A stretch of 64,000 nucleotides of DNA from CAVRJC01 sp963721435 (GCA_963721435.1 CAVRJC010000004.1:62001-126000), one strand, 5' to 3'; counted from the first letter of the stretch, positions 27,261 to 36,713 are shown. A program made the numbers and translations. The notes: a model not told the origin generated them from the sequence alone.

Positions 27261-29646
27261 CTAAGTACTCACCGCGGCTTTGATGGCGGCAAGCCATTGC
27301 GGCCATGTCCCCGACAGCCCGGCGAGGGTGTGCTGGTAGAGGAACACAGGACCAGTCGACGCCTTCGTGCTGACGTCCACGGCGTGCTGGATCTCGGCGG
27401 GCGAGAACGTCGCCGTGCCCTTCGTCGTTGTCGGGCCAGAACATGATCGACGCCGCGAAGTTCGCCGACGGGAAACGCTGCTTGGCGAGCGCGACCGACT
27501 TCGGCACGCCGGTACCCCAGGGGTCCGGACCGTTACGGTCCGCGCTTGCCTGCGCTCCCCAGTGGAACGACGCGTCCGTCACATTTACGCTGGCGCCCCC
27601 GGCGAGGAGACCGTCGATGAAGGACCCGAATCCGTTTGTCGCGTAGCACGAGGTCTGCCCCGGGCAGTTGTTGTTCTCCAGCTGGATCACGTCGTTGTAG
27701 CTGCCCGGCCACGATGCGTTCGAAGACGGGTAGATCTGAATCTGCCCGAACCCGATGATCGGGGCGAGTGTCTGCGCGTACGACTTCAGGGACGGGATGC
27801 CGTTCCATGCGTCCTCGCTGCCCGACCCGTACGGCTCCGCGTCCAGCGCGAAGCCCTTCGCATTCGCACTCTTGGCTGCGGCCGCGACGACCGCGAACGC
27901 GGCCTTCTGATCGGACTGCTGTGCCGACGTCGTCGGAGGTGCCGGTGCCGCCATGTAGCACCCGACATACAGGTCGCCCTGCGACGACACCCACTTCCAC
28001 TCCGCGATCTGCCATGCCGGAATCGCGTTCGTCGTGCACGTACCGAGCATGACGACCGCGCCGCCAACGCCGTTCTGAACGAGAGACGCGATGCCTTCCT
28101 GGCCCAGTGTGTCCAGATCGACGGTACCGAGCCACGCGAGCACCGCTTGACGCGAACTGCTACCCGCCGCTGTCGCCGGCACCGGGGCTGTGGTTGTCGT
28201 GGTGGTGGGTGCCTTGGTGGTGGTGGTCGGTGCCTTGGTGGTGGTGGTAGTGGGTGCCTTGGTGGTGGTGGTGGTGGGTGCCTTGGTCGTGGTGGTGGGT
28301 GCGTTGGTCGTGGTGGTTGGCCGTCCCTGTGTGTCGACGGTGTTGCGTAATACAAAGTATCCGTACACGTCGGCGAGCACGGACGCGGCGCCCGCAGAGA
28401 GACGAATTGCGGCGCGCCCGGATTGATCCACGCCCGATGCGATCAGGTTGGGGATGGTGTCGCCCGCGTTGAAGTTCACGTTCGAGTTGCCCGGCCATGT
28501 CGCGCCGGCGGGAAACACGGAGACATAGCCCGCGCTCGTGGGCTCGGTGACGGTAATACCTGCGATGACGGCCGCCACGCTGTCGGGGGTGACGTCGGGT
28601 GAAACCACGAGTTGTCGCAGGATCGGAGCCACGACGGACGCGGCGACGAACTCACTCCGGGTGTCGAACGCGCGCTGCGGCACGATCGGCGAGAATCCAC
28701 TGGCGGTGGCCGAGTCGGCGGTGTCGAAGTAGCCGACGACGTCGACCACGAGGTTTGTCGGAGCGCCGAATGCGAAGACCGAGATCGTTCCATCGTCCGC
28801 GACGTGGACGAGTGCGAGGTTGGACACGTCGCGGCCGGGGTCGGGATTGAGGGTCGAGGCTCCCGGCAGGTTCCCGGACCCGAACATCGTGATGTAGCCG
28901 GGAGCGGTCGGAGCCGGCGCAGTCACGTTGACGAGGACGTCGGTGACGCCGGTTGCCGGGACACCGCCGACGCCGGTGACGTCCACATGGACGACCTGAC
29001 CGCCGGCGATCGGACCGGAATGGCCGTCACCGGATCTCGTGTCGACGATGCGCGCCGCGGGGACCGAGTGGAAGACGCTACCCGGGTTGACGTCCGTGCT
29101 CGAGAACCAACCCGCGAGGTCGACGATCACGTCCACGGTGCCGAAACGGTTGTAGAAGGACACGGTGCCGCTCGGCCCCACTCCGATCATGATCAGATTG
29201 GCTCGGGTCTGTCCGGCGACGAAGTTGGAGACCGACGACGTGGGGCGCGCGGATCCCGTGGGCCACGCCGTGAGGAAGCTGGCGTCCGACGGGTTCGTCA
29301 CCGTCACGTTGAGCGTGACCGCGCTGACGCCCGCCGCGGGAACACCGGCCTTCCCCAGCACGCCGAGGACGAGGGTCTGGCCGCCCCCGAGCGGCGCGAC
29401 GACGCCGCCACGGCCGGTGCCGTCCCGAGTGTCGAGCAGTCGCGTCGGCGCGGCCACGGCGGTGTACTCGCCGGACACGTCGGGGGTCGTGGTGGCCTGC
29501 GTGCCGGTCGCGGCGGGCGCCGGCGAGATCGCGATCGAGCCCACGGTGGCGGCGACCAGCGCGCTCAGGACCAGGGCGGCAACCGAACGCCTGATCCGAT
29601 GCTGCGGCGAGGACGGAGAGTGGCGGGGGGCATGCGCGAGAGCCAT
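27261..29646 (-). CDS. Large secreted protein: three repeated beta domains, Thr-rich hinge, C-terminal domain (frameshifted near end)
   Basis: The N-terminal 46 residues are a signal peptide (RRSVAALVLSALVAATVGSI, then SPAPAATG). Three repeats of about 115 residues follow, each opening with a TRLLDTRDGTG-like motif (66, 197 and 326) and closing with VDVIVDLAGWF-like or VVDVVGYF. A hinge of APTTTTK repeats spans roughly residues 440-490. The last 290 residues form a separate domain (WLGTVDLDTLGQEG, GFALDAEPYGSG, GFGQIQIYPS) that resembles glycosidase-like TIM barrels. A frame change near 27420 is needed to reach the proper end (TWPQWLAAIKAAVST). It should be an extracellular or wall-associated protein; its catalysis is unproven. 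Confidence 0.82.
28185..28330 (-). repeat. Low-complexity Thr-rich hinge DNA
   Basis: GGTGGTGGT-rich tandem arrays on the plus strand encode the APTTTTK hinge of the secreted protein on the minus strand. Copy number could vary by replication slippage, and read alignment is unreliable here. Confidence 0.85.
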
Positions 29647-29734
29647 GCGACGTGCATCGACGTCGCTCCGTGGCGCTCTTGAGCGCTTTCCGTGACTCCG
29701 GAGTGACCAATGTCACGCGAACTGGTGCACAACT

Positions 29735-29757
29735 CCTTGTACAAGTACTGTACAAGG
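29735..29757. promoter_or_regulatory. Perfect 8-bp inverted repeat, candidate operator
   Basis: CCTTGTAC, a 7-base spacer and GTACAAGG lie between the divergent starts at 29646 and 29784. A possible -10 box TAATAC (29762-29767) follows, 19 bases after TTGTAC. The plus-strand product has a ribbon-helix-helix-like N-terminus, so self-repression is possible (inference). Confidence 0.5.
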
Positions 29758-29783
29758 TTCGTAATACGTGCTAGAGACGCGCG

Positions 29784-30071
29784 ATGCAACAAGAGGGCAC
29801 GACACCCCCTTCACGATGCCAACTCCACTGCTATCTGTCGGACGAGGCACACGCCGGCTGGTACCGCTTCGCGGAGCGCCACGGCACCAATGTCAGCGCC
29901 CTGCTGGAGGCCATGGGGCTCACCCTCGACGCGAATCGCGCCGGGAAGAAGAAGGCACTTCCGCCTCTCCTGAGAGAAGTGGTCGGCGAGGCTCGAGCGA
30001 TCGCCAGTGCGCGCAGCAGTCGCGGGCGCGGCGCCGGTTCGGGGAACGGCGTCAGCTCCCGCCGACCCTGA
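29784..30071 (+). CDS. Small ribbon-helix-helix-like protein
   Basis: A 95-residue basic protein. Residues 15-48 (LHCYLSDEAHAGWYRFAERH followed by GTNVSALLEAMGL) have the strand-helix-helix spacing of RHH DNA-binding proteins, and the C-terminal 25 residues are rich in Arg, Ser and Gly. No catalytic motif is visible. The 8-base inverted repeat just upstream is a natural candidate binding site. The gene diverges from the secreted repeat protein and its end overlaps the convergent DUF4012 gene by 20 bases. It could regulate that pair of loci (inference). The start is ATG 29784; no strong Shine-Dalgarno sequence is present. Confidence 0.55.
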   Translation: MQQEGTTPPSRCQLHCYLSDEAHAGWYRFAERHGTNVSALLEAMGLTLDANRAGKKKALPPLLREVVGEARAIASARSSRGRGAGSGNGVSSRRP

Positions 30072-32925
30072 GCTTGTCCCACAGGCTGAGTGAGGACCGC
30101 ACCGGCACGATCCGCACCCGAAGCGTGGTCGTTCTCGTGAGTCGCAGCTTCGCCGAGGCCTGCCGGTCGGAGCTGTATGACATCCGCTCGACCTTGTCGA
30201 TGCGCCACCCCTCGGGAGCGCTGACGGTGACGTTCACCTTGTCAGCGACGAGCGTCGGCTGATGGCGGATCTGGAGCTCGTACCAGTGGCCGCGGAGTTG
30301 GAGCACCCCGTCGAGCCGGGTGACGATCCTGGTGGTCGTGGCACTCGGCACGACCGCGAAGATCGATCCGACGTTGCGGCCGACCTCCCTCCCGACGTCG
30401 AGGGCTGCCGGCTTGTCGTCGACCGTCGTGGCGCCGAGCGTCAGCGGCGAGTACAGGGACACGTACGGCCGGCTCTCACCAGCGAAGAACTGCACATCCG
30501 ATGGGCCGATCACGATCGGTGGGAGGCCGTGGTCGGGAGCGTTGTTCGTGAGCTCGGTCGTCAACACGGCCGAGGCGAGGGCAACGGGACGATCGAGCGC
30601 CGGATGCAGCACGACGCGGTAGTCGATCCTGCGATCGAGGTAGTAGTCGATCTTGTTCGCGGCCGCGTTCGATGTCGTCACCGCGATCGCGTCGGAGCGT
30701 ACGGGGTCCATCTGCATCCCGACCCCCAGCTGCTCGGCCAGCTGCTGTTCCGCGGGGCGCTCGAACGCGAGGATCAGATGCCCCTCGTGCGCGGCGGCCC
30801 CGAGCACCTTGGCGAGCTCGGCAGGTGTCCCCAGGTTCTGCGTGCTCGCGCGGTCGACGGCGGCGCGCGCGACCTCGCCGAGGAAGTCGGCACGATCGGG
30901 CGTGTCCGCGAACGCGGCGTAGGCATCCCGGAGCGTGACCTGCACGACGTTGTCGGCGTCGATCGCCTCGGGCCAACCGTCGATGGTCACCGGCCCGGTG
31001 AGCCGGAGCAGTGCGGCCAGCCCAACCGGGTCCACCGAGAACACGCCGTCGACGTGGCCGACACCGGCCTGCGGCGCGAGCGACATCACGACGCCGCCGA
31101 CAGTCGGGAAGTCGGGTGAGAGGTTGACGTTCTGGAGGTTGGTCGCGGGCTGGAACTGCGCGTATCGCAGCAGATAGTCGATCGGCGCGGTCAAGGTCGG
31201 ATCCGGGACGGCGCGCATCGCGTTGTTCCAGGTCGAGGTACGGAGCACCGGGCCGACGCTGAGCTTCCCGTCGTGCGCGGTCAGCAGCGCGTAGCTGCCG
31301 ATGAATCCACCCGTGGCGCGCGCCTCGGCGTTGTTCTGCATGACCAATAAGTAGGTGCGATCACCGTCGCCCCCGAACAGGGAAGGAGCGAGCGTTGCCG
31401 CGGCGGCCGCGTTGTTCGCCTCCTTCCGCGCACGCGTGAGCTCCACGTTCACCTTGTCGACTGCGTCGCGCACCGGTGGCGCGAGGTACGTGTCGTTGCG
31501 CACGGCCGCCAGTCGTTCGAGCGCGCGGTCGAGCGCATCAGATCCGCGTTGGAGCTCCGGGGCGAGGGCCCGCACCGCATCGAGCGGGAGACGGCCGTCG
31601 ACGACGGAGAGCTTCTCGGGGTCGGCGGCCGCGGCGACGGAGGTGCCTGCGTCCGCGAGATCGACGCCGATGTCGGACAGGGCGCGTGCCGCGCGCACGT
31701 TGGAGGCGACGTAGGGGACGGCGAGCGTGGCCGCCATCACCGGGGACTCGAGCTTCGAGCGCGCCGCCGAGAACTCCCGTCCCGCGGCCCGGAACTGGGC
31801 CTTGGCCGCGTTCGCCTTGCCGTCGCGGGCGAGCGCGAGCCCCTTGGTGGCGTGCTCACGGCCACGCTGCATCTCGTGATAGGCGTCGAGGCCGTACAGG
31901 GCACCCGGAACGGCCGCGGCGGCGAGCGCGACCGCGATCACGACGAGGCCCACGACGGCGAGCTTCCGCAGCGTGCGGGTGGGCCGCGGATCGAGCCCCG
32001 CCCGGCGCGCGACGACAGCGAGCACAGCGACGATGGCGGCAGTGCCGACGACGGACGCCCAGTTCGGCCAGACTGCCCGGCCACAGAACAGCGCGAGGAC
32101 CGCGAGGAGGAGCTGGGCGGCGACGAGGAGGACGGCGGCCGTGCCGGACCGGCCTCCGAGCGCGGCCGACAACCGGTCGGGGAGGTGGTCACTCCGGTGG
32201 CGGCTGACCGGTATCCGGCGCACGTAGCGTCCGCCGACGACGACGGCGGCATCGAGGAGGAAGATGGCGAGGAGCGCCACCGGCGTGGTGAGCCCGCGCC
32301 CGCCGCCGGGTACCGGCGTCTGCGCGAGCGCCAGCGCCGCGAGCGCGAACGCCATGCTGCACCGCATCGGGCTGACCGATGCCGTGCCCGTGGCCGCGGT
32401 GCCCGGGAGCAGCGCCTCGCCGAATCCCAGCCCGACGACCGCGATCGCGACCGTGGCCAAGCCGTCCTGACCGCCGAACCCGGCGAGCGCGAACAGCCCG
32501 AATGCCGCGATCGCGACGAGTCCCGGATGGAGTCGTGCGCCGGAGCACGTCACCGCGACCACAAATCCGATCGCGCCGACCACTCCGAGCGCGAAGACGC
32601 CGGTGCCGCCCAACGGAGCGCCGAGCGCGACAGCCGAGACGGCGGCGACGAGGGCCGCGGTCACCGCGAGCAGCCAGGGACAGCGGTTCAGGACCCCGAG
32701 CAGACCTGCCAGGCCGACGACGGATGCGCCGATCGCCGCGACGACGACCGTCGGCCGGACCGGGCCCGCGACGAGCAAGGCCAACGAGGGGGTGAGCACG
32801 AGCACGCACTCCGCCCAACGCGACCGGCGACTCACCACGAACCGGGCAAGCAGGACGATGACGACAGCCCCCGAGAACGCCAGCAGCCAACGGTTGGTGG
32901 CCACGAGCGAGGCGGAGATGAACAT
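30052..32925 (-). CDS. DUF4012 membrane protein with MraY/WecA-like N-terminal membrane region
   Basis: 957 residues. The first 345 contain about ten membrane segments. Near residues 220-270, LLDAAVVVGGRYVRR and PVSRHRSDHLPDRLSAAL recall the C-terminal part of MraY/WecA-type GlcNAc-1-P transferases, which ends in a similar RDHLSHRL. The catalytic DD and NxxNxxDG motifs of that family are not seen. From about 350 the protein is DUF4012, an extracytoplasmic domain of unknown role: KGLALARDGKANAAKAQFRA, then LLVMQNNAEARATGGFIGS, and GPVTIDGWPEAIDADN. DUF4012 proteins are common in actinobacterial envelope loci. The start ATG 32925 fits TACCAT seven bases upstream. Part of the envelope machinery is a reasonable reading (inference). 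Confidence 0.85.
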   Translation of the reverse strand: MFISASLVATNRWLLAFSGAVVIVLLARFVVSRRSRWAECVLVLTPSLALLVAGPVRPTVVVAAIGASVVGLAGLLGVLNRCPWLLAVTAALVAAVSAVALGAPLGGTGVFALGVVGAIGFVVAVTCSGARLHPGLVAIAAFGLFALAGFGGQDGLATVAIAVVGLGFGEALLPGTAATGTASVSPMRCSMAFALAALALAQTPVPGGGRGLTTPVALLAIFLLDAAVVVGGRYVRRIPVSRHRSDHLPDRLSAALGGRSGTAAVLLVAAQLLLAVLALFCGRAVWPNWASVVGTAAIVAVLAVVARRAGLDPRPTRTLRKLAVVGLVVIAVALAAAAVPGALYGLDAYHEMQRGREHATKGLALARDGKANAAKAQFRAAGREFSAARSKLESPVMAATLAVPYVASNVRAARALSDIGVDLADAGTSVAAAADPEKLSVVDGRLPLDAVRALAPELQRGSDALDRALERLAAVRNDTYLAPPVRDAVDKVNVELTRARKEANNAAAAATLAPSLFGGDGDRTYLLVMQNNAEARATGGFIGSYALLTAHDGKLSVGPVLRTSTWNNAMRAVPDPTLTAPIDYLLRYAQFQPATNLQNVNLSPDFPTVGGVVMSLAPQAGVGHVDGVFSVDPVGLAALLRLTGPVTIDGWPEAIDADNVVQVTLRDAYAAFADTPDRADFLGEVARAAVDRASTQNLGTPAELAKVLGAAAHEGHLILAFERPAEQQLAEQLGVGMQMDPVRSDAIAVTTSNAAANKIDYYLDRRIDYRVVLHPALDRPVALASAVLTTELTNNAPDHGLPPIVIGPSDVQFFAGESRPYVSLYSPLTLGATTVDDKPAALDVGREVGRNVGSIFAVVPSATTTRIVTRLDGVLQLRGHWYELQIRHQPTLVADKVNVTVSAPEGWRIDKVERMSYSSDRQASAKLRLTRTTTLRVRIVPVRSSLSLWDKLRVGGS

Positions 32926-32932
32926 CGCAGCG

Positions 32933-32938
32933 ATGGTA
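32933..32938 (-). promoter_or_regulatory. TACCAT -10 box, leaderless-type
   Basis: Minus-strand TACCAT is followed by seven bases and the ATG at 32925. No Shine-Dalgarno sequence precedes this start. Confidence 0.4.
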
Positions 32939-33096
32939 CGTGCGCCGACGATGTGAAGGCTGCCGCTCCGACTGCGAAACCTTCACTCTCAGTGGTCGAG
33001 TTGTGGTAGCGTTTCCAGTATCCCGCGACGAGTCTTGGGCGTTGCGAAGTGTGGGGCAAAGCGGGCTCGCGGGTCCGCAACGGGAGGTTGGGGCCA

Positions 33097-33633
33097 GTGC
33101 GCAAGTTGACCAGCGTGATCGTGGGTGCTGCGATTGTCGTCGCGGCACTCGTGGGCATGGGCTCCGCGGCCGGCGCGGCCGACGCGGCCTCGTGCTCCTT
33201 CTCGGTGGCCGCCAGTTCTGCCGGGCACGTCGACATCACGGGCACGGCTCCGGCCGGGTCCTATGTGAAGGCGTTCGTCGGCGGGAACGTGAACCCCGCG
33301 GGGACCGGCACCGCCGACGGCGCCGGCGCCTTCGCGATCCTGGGCGTCGCGGGCTCCGCCAGCGATACGATCACGGTGAGCTACTCGGCGAATCCCAACA
33401 CCGCCTATCCGGCCACGTCCTGCACGCGAGTTGGGAGTGAGGTCGTGGTGCGCGTCGGAGGCGCCACCGGCGCCACCGGCGCCACCGGCGCCACCGACGC
33501 GAGCGCCGCCGCGGCGCTCGCGTTCACGGGATCGTCGGGCACGTCGTCGCTCCTGCTCGTGGGCCTGGCCGCAGTCGTCGCCGGGCTCGCGCTCGTCCTC
33601 GGTCTCCGCAGACGCGGCGCGCGCGCCGAATAG
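33097..33633 (+). CDS. Sortase-anchored surface protein with collagen-like GAT repeats
   Basis: A 178-residue protein from GTG 33097, chosen because GGGAGG lies about ten bases upstream and the signal peptide then starts properly (RKLTSVIVGAAIVVAALVG). The mature part begins near ADAASCSFSVAASS and forms a small beta-rich domain to about residue 120. GATGATGATGATD repeats and the sorting signal LAFTG follow, then a hydrophobic span and RRRGARAE. LAxTG is the known recognition pattern of class E sortases of GC-rich actinobacteria. No sortase gene is in the window. The protein is likely a wall-attached adhesin or pilus-like component (inference). Confidence 0.8.
   Translation: MRKLTSVIVGAAIVVAALVGMGSAAGAADAASCSFSVAASSAGHVDITGTAPAGSYVKAFVGGNVNPAGTGTADGAGAFAILGVAGSASDTITVSYSANPNTAYPATSCTRVGSEVVVRVGGATGATGATGATDASAAAALAFTGSSGTSSLLLVGLAAVVAGLALVLGLRRRGARAE
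33463..33498 (+). repeat. Four 9-base tandem repeats (GCCACCGGC)
   Basis: Four contiguous units of GCCACCGGC, the last with one changed base, encode the Gly-Ala-Thr repeats that connect the surface domain to the sorting signal. Confidence 0.9.
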
Positions 33634-33646
33634 TGCAGCGGGCGTT

Positions 33647-33664
33647 CGGAGCCGTGACGCTCCG
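33647..33664 (+). terminator. Hairpin after surface-protein gene
   Basis: CGGAGC, six bases and GCTCCG form a perfect 6-base-pair stem 13 bases past the stop codon. No U tract follows. The next gene's -10 box starts only eight bases further on. Confidence 0.35.
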
Positions 33665-33671
33665 GCGCTTG

Positions 33672-33677
33672 TAGCCT
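33672..33677 (+). promoter_or_regulatory. TAGCCT -10 box, leaderless-type
   Basis: TAGCCT is seven bases before the ATG at 33685, and no Shine-Dalgarno sequence is visible. The hexamer is the same as at 22643. Confidence 0.4.
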
Positions 33678-33684
33678 TTGACCC

Positions 33685-34627
33685 ATGAACGTGCTGGTGA
33701 CGGGAGGCGCGGGCTTCATCGGCGGCAACCTGTGCCGACGCCTCGCGGCCGCAGGCCATGTCGTCACCGCGTTCGACGACCTGTCCACCGGAACGGCCGA
33801 CAACCTCGCCGGTGCCGACGTGAAGCTCGTGGAAGGGTCGATTCTCGATGCTTCCACGCTCGATGGCGCGATGAGCGGGGCCGCAGCCGTCGTCCACCTC
33901 GCGGCGCGGCCGTCGGTGCCACGCTCGATCAGTGACCCGGTCGCCTCGCACGTCGTCAACGCGACGGGCTCCGTGGAGGTGCTCGAGGCGGCGCGCAGGG
34001 CGGGGAACGTCCACGTCGTCGTCGCGTCGTCTTCTTCGGTGTACGGCGCCAATCCGACATTGCCCAAGCGCGAGGACCTCGCGACTCGGCCGGTGAGCCC
34101 GTACGCGGCCAGCAAGCTCGCGAGCGAGGCCTACGCACTCGCCTACCAGTCGTCGTTCGGGCTTCCGGTGCTGGTGTTCCGCTTCTTCAACGTGTTCGGG
34201 CCGCTCCAGCCAGCCGGTCATGCGTACGCGGCGGTCGTGCCCGCGTTCCTCGACGCCGCGCTCGACGGCGTGCCGCTCGTGGTGCACGGCGACGGGCGAC
34301 AGACCCGGGATTTCACCAGCGTCGATTCGGTTGTCGACGTGATCGCGCAGGCGCTGCAACGACGGGTGACGTCTCCCGAGCCGGTGAACCTCGCCTTCGG
34401 CACGCGCACCGACCTGTTGACCCTCGTCGGGCTGATCGAGGAAGTCGTCGGCGAGCCCGTCACTGTCCGGCACGAGGATCTCCGGCCCGGTGACGTCCGG
34501 GACTCACAGGCCGACTCGACGCGTCTGCACGAGCTGTTCCCCGAAGTGGTGCCGGTCCCGTTGCCGGACGCATTGCGCGGCGACAGTCGACTGGTTCCGT
34601 TCTCAGCGGGCGGACGCGCCCACGTGA
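33685..34627 (+). CDS. NAD-dependent sugar epimerase, GalE-like SDR (frameshifted near end)
   Basis: About 314 residues of an extended SDR acting on a nucleotide sugar. NAD motif TGGAGFIGGNL, active-site serine region VVASSSSVYGAN, catalytic Tyr and Lys in PYAASKLASE and substrate-site FRFFNVFGP are all present. The open frame runs past the expected end. Deleting one G near 34578 gives the family-typical ALRATVDWFRSQRADAPT and a stop at 34625-34627, so I end the gene there. UDP-glucose or UDP-GlcNAc 4-epimerase activity is the best guess. It stands alone between the surface protein and the pilus operon. Confidence 0.87.
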
Positions 34628-34940
34628 CGCGAAAGAGCGCGTCGTGTCATCCCGGTAAGCTCGCGAATCGGCCGGCTCTTTCCATCGCACGGCGTCCGTT
34701 TCGCTGTTCACGCAGCGGCGAGATTTTCCAAAATTCCAGGAGAGGCGTAACGATGACGCCTTGTCACCGTGAGGGAGAGTCGCGGCATTTGGTGAGACGT
34801 CACCGCGTGTGTCCGCCACGGGCGCGTTCCGAATGCAGTGGACGGGCTGCCGATCGACACTTTCCGTGGCATGGGCGCACGGGCTGGGGGCATCGAACAA
34901 TGGAGAGGGCGAGAGCGACGCGCGTGCGCGTGGTGGAGCG
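34628..34940. other. Leader region upstream of pilB
   Basis: 313 bases with no confident gene. An open frame at 34753-34944 has AGGAG ten bases upstream but an arginine-rich, low-information product. A small hairpin, GGTGA-GACG-TCACC, lies at 34792-34805. The region probably carries the pilus operon promoter and leader. GGTGGAG just before ATG 34941 is the pilB ribosome site. Confidence 0.4.
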
Positions 34941-36695
34941 ATGAAGCTTCGCCCCACGCGGAAGGGCGCCGAGGTCACCGACACCGCCGAGGTCGAAGTC
35001 GCGCCCGAGCCTCCGCGCCACAAGGGCCCTCAGCTCGGTGAGCTCCTGCTTTCCAGCGGCTCGCTCACGAACGATGCCCTGCAGCAAGGCCTGCTCCAGC
35101 AGGCGGACTCCGGCCGGCGGCTGGGTGAGATCCTCGTCGAACAGGGATTCATCTCGGAGAGCGCGCTCGCCACGGCGCTCTCAGTGCAGCTCGGCCTCGA
35201 GCTCGTCGACTTGCGGAGGCTCGTGCCCGATCCCGATGCCCTGACGCTGGTACCGGAGTCGATGGTCCGTAGCCATCGAGCGCTGCCGATACGGATCGAA
35301 GACGACGGGCTCGTCGTGGCCGTGGCGGGCCCGTTGTCGCCGGCTGCCGAAGGTGACATCCGCACCGCGACGGGCCGTCACCTCAAGCTCGTGCTGGCAT
35401 CGCCCAGCGACATCGATCGTGCGATCGATCGTTCCTTCGACGCGCTGAAGGGGCTCGACCGTGTCGTCGCCACGTTCACGCCCGAGGTTGCGCGCGTGGG
35501 TGATGTCGGGGTCGGGACCGTGCTCGTCGACGAGCAGGCGCCCGTCGTGCAGACGTTCCAACGCCTTCTCACCCAAGCCGTGCGCGAGCACGCGTCCGAC
35601 ATCCACATCGAGCCTCAGGACGCGCAGCTTCGCATTCGCTTCCGTGTCGACGGCGCGTTGCACGACGTCGTGAACCTTCCGGCATCGATGGCGCAGTCGA
35701 TGGTGAGCCGCATCAAGATCCTCGCCGACATGAACATCGTCGAGCGCCGCCGTTCCCAGGACGGCCAGTTCGAGGCGACGGTCGACGACCGCTCCCTCGA
35801 CGTCCGCGTCGCCACCACCGCCACCATCTGGGGGGAGAAAGCAGTACTCCGGCTCCTCGACAAGAGCCGCTCGCTGCTCCAGCTCCCCCGGCTCGGCATG
35901 CCGGCGGAGACCCGGGCGCGGTTCTCGCAGCTGATCCGCTCACCCTTCGGCATGGTCATCTGCGCCGGCCCGACCGGGGGCGGCAAGACCACGACGCTGT
36001 ACGCGGCGCTGAGCGAGATCAACAGCTCCGAGCGCAACATCATGACCATCGAAGACCCCGTGGAGTACGTGTTCCCGTCGATCAACCAGATCCAGATCAA
36101 CGAGCAGGCCGACATCACGTTCTCGGGCGGGCTCAAGGCGATCCTGCGCCAGGACCCCGACATCATCCTCGTCGGCGAGATCCGCGACGTCGAGACCGCC
36201 CGGATCGCAGTGCAGTCCGCGCTCACCGGTCACCTCGTGCTCTCGTCGCTGCACGCGACGGACGCCACTGCTGCGCTGCACCGGCTCCTCGACATGGGCA
36301 TCGAGTCGTTCCTCGTCGCTTCCTCCGTGATCGGGATCGTGGCGCAGCGTCTCGTGCGTCGCATCTGTGAAGCCTGCATCGAGCCGTACACGCCCTCGCC
36401 GGACGAGTTGGGCCTTTACGAGCAGTGGGGCGGGAAGCCCAAGGAGCAGTTCTTCCACGGCGAGGGCTGCAACTTCTGCGCGCACACGGGGTACTCGGAG
36501 CGAATCGGCGTCTTCGAGTTGCTGGTGGCCACCGACGAGATCAAGCAGCTCATCGTCAGGAACGCCCCCCTCGAGGACCTTCGCGCCACTGCGATCCAGC
36601 AAGGAATGCGCACGTTGCGCGACGAGGCCCTCAGGGTCATCGAAGAGGACGTCACGACGGTCTCCGAGGTGCTGAGAAGCATCTACATCGTCTGA
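34941..36695 (+). CDS. pilB: Type IV pilus assembly ATPase PilB
   Basis: The hexameric ATPase that drives pilus extension, 584 residues. An N-terminal MshEN-like region (LGELLLSSGSLTNDALQQGL and LGEILVEQGFISESALATAL) precedes the ATPase. Walker A GPTGGGKTT is at residues 343-351. IEDPVEY, the Asp box VGEIRDVETARIA and the His box LSSLHATDA follow. A zinc-binding tetracysteine motif is present as CEAC and CNFC. MshEN-type domains bind cyclic-di-GMP in other PilB-like ATPases, so that control is possible here. The start ATG follows GGTGGAG at five bases. It leads an operon with pilC and the pilins. Confidence 0.96.
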   Translation: MKLRPTRKGAEVTDTAEVEVAPEPPRHKGPQLGELLLSSGSLTNDALQQGLLQQADSGRRLGEILVEQGFISESALATALSVQLGLELVDLRRLVPDPDALTLVPESMVRSHRALPIRIEDDGLVVAVAGPLSPAAEGDIRTATGRHLKLVLASPSDIDRAIDRSFDALKGLDRVVATFTPEVARVGDVGVGTVLVDEQAPVVQTFQRLLTQAVREHASDIHIEPQDAQLRIRFRVDGALHDVVNLPASMAQSMVSRIKILADMNIVERRRSQDGQFEATVDDRSLDVRVATTATIWGEKAVLRLLDKSRSLLQLPRLGMPAETRARFSQLIRSPFGMVICAGPTGGGKTTTLYAALSEINSSERNIMTIEDPVEYVFPSINQIQINEQADITFSGGLKAILRQDPDIILVGEIRDVETARIAVQSALTGHLVLSSLHATDATAALHRLLDMGIESFLVASSVIGIVAQRLVRRICEACIEPYTPSPDELGLYEQWGGKPKEQFFHGEGCNFCAHTGYSERIGVFELLVATDEIKQLIVRNAPLEDLRATAIQQGMRTLRDEALRVIEEDVTTVSEVLRSIYIV

Positions 36696-36713
36696 CGTCT
36701 GGCTGGAGGAAGC

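Noticed and set aside
28185..28330. Repeat array that could be mistaken for a CRISPR array
   Set aside because: The units are 6-24 bases with no unique spacers and lie inside the frame of a secreted protein, where they encode a Thr-rich hinge.
34792..34805. Hairpin GGTGA-GACG-TCACC, considered as part of a cyclic-di-GMP riboswitch for the pilus genes
   Set aside because: Only one short stem is visible and none of the conserved riboswitch core bases could be found.
34753..34944. Open frame of 63 codons with a Shine-Dalgarno-like site, directly before pilB
   Set aside because: The product is arginine-rich and featureless, and the region is better explained as the pilB leader. It was not listed as a gene.
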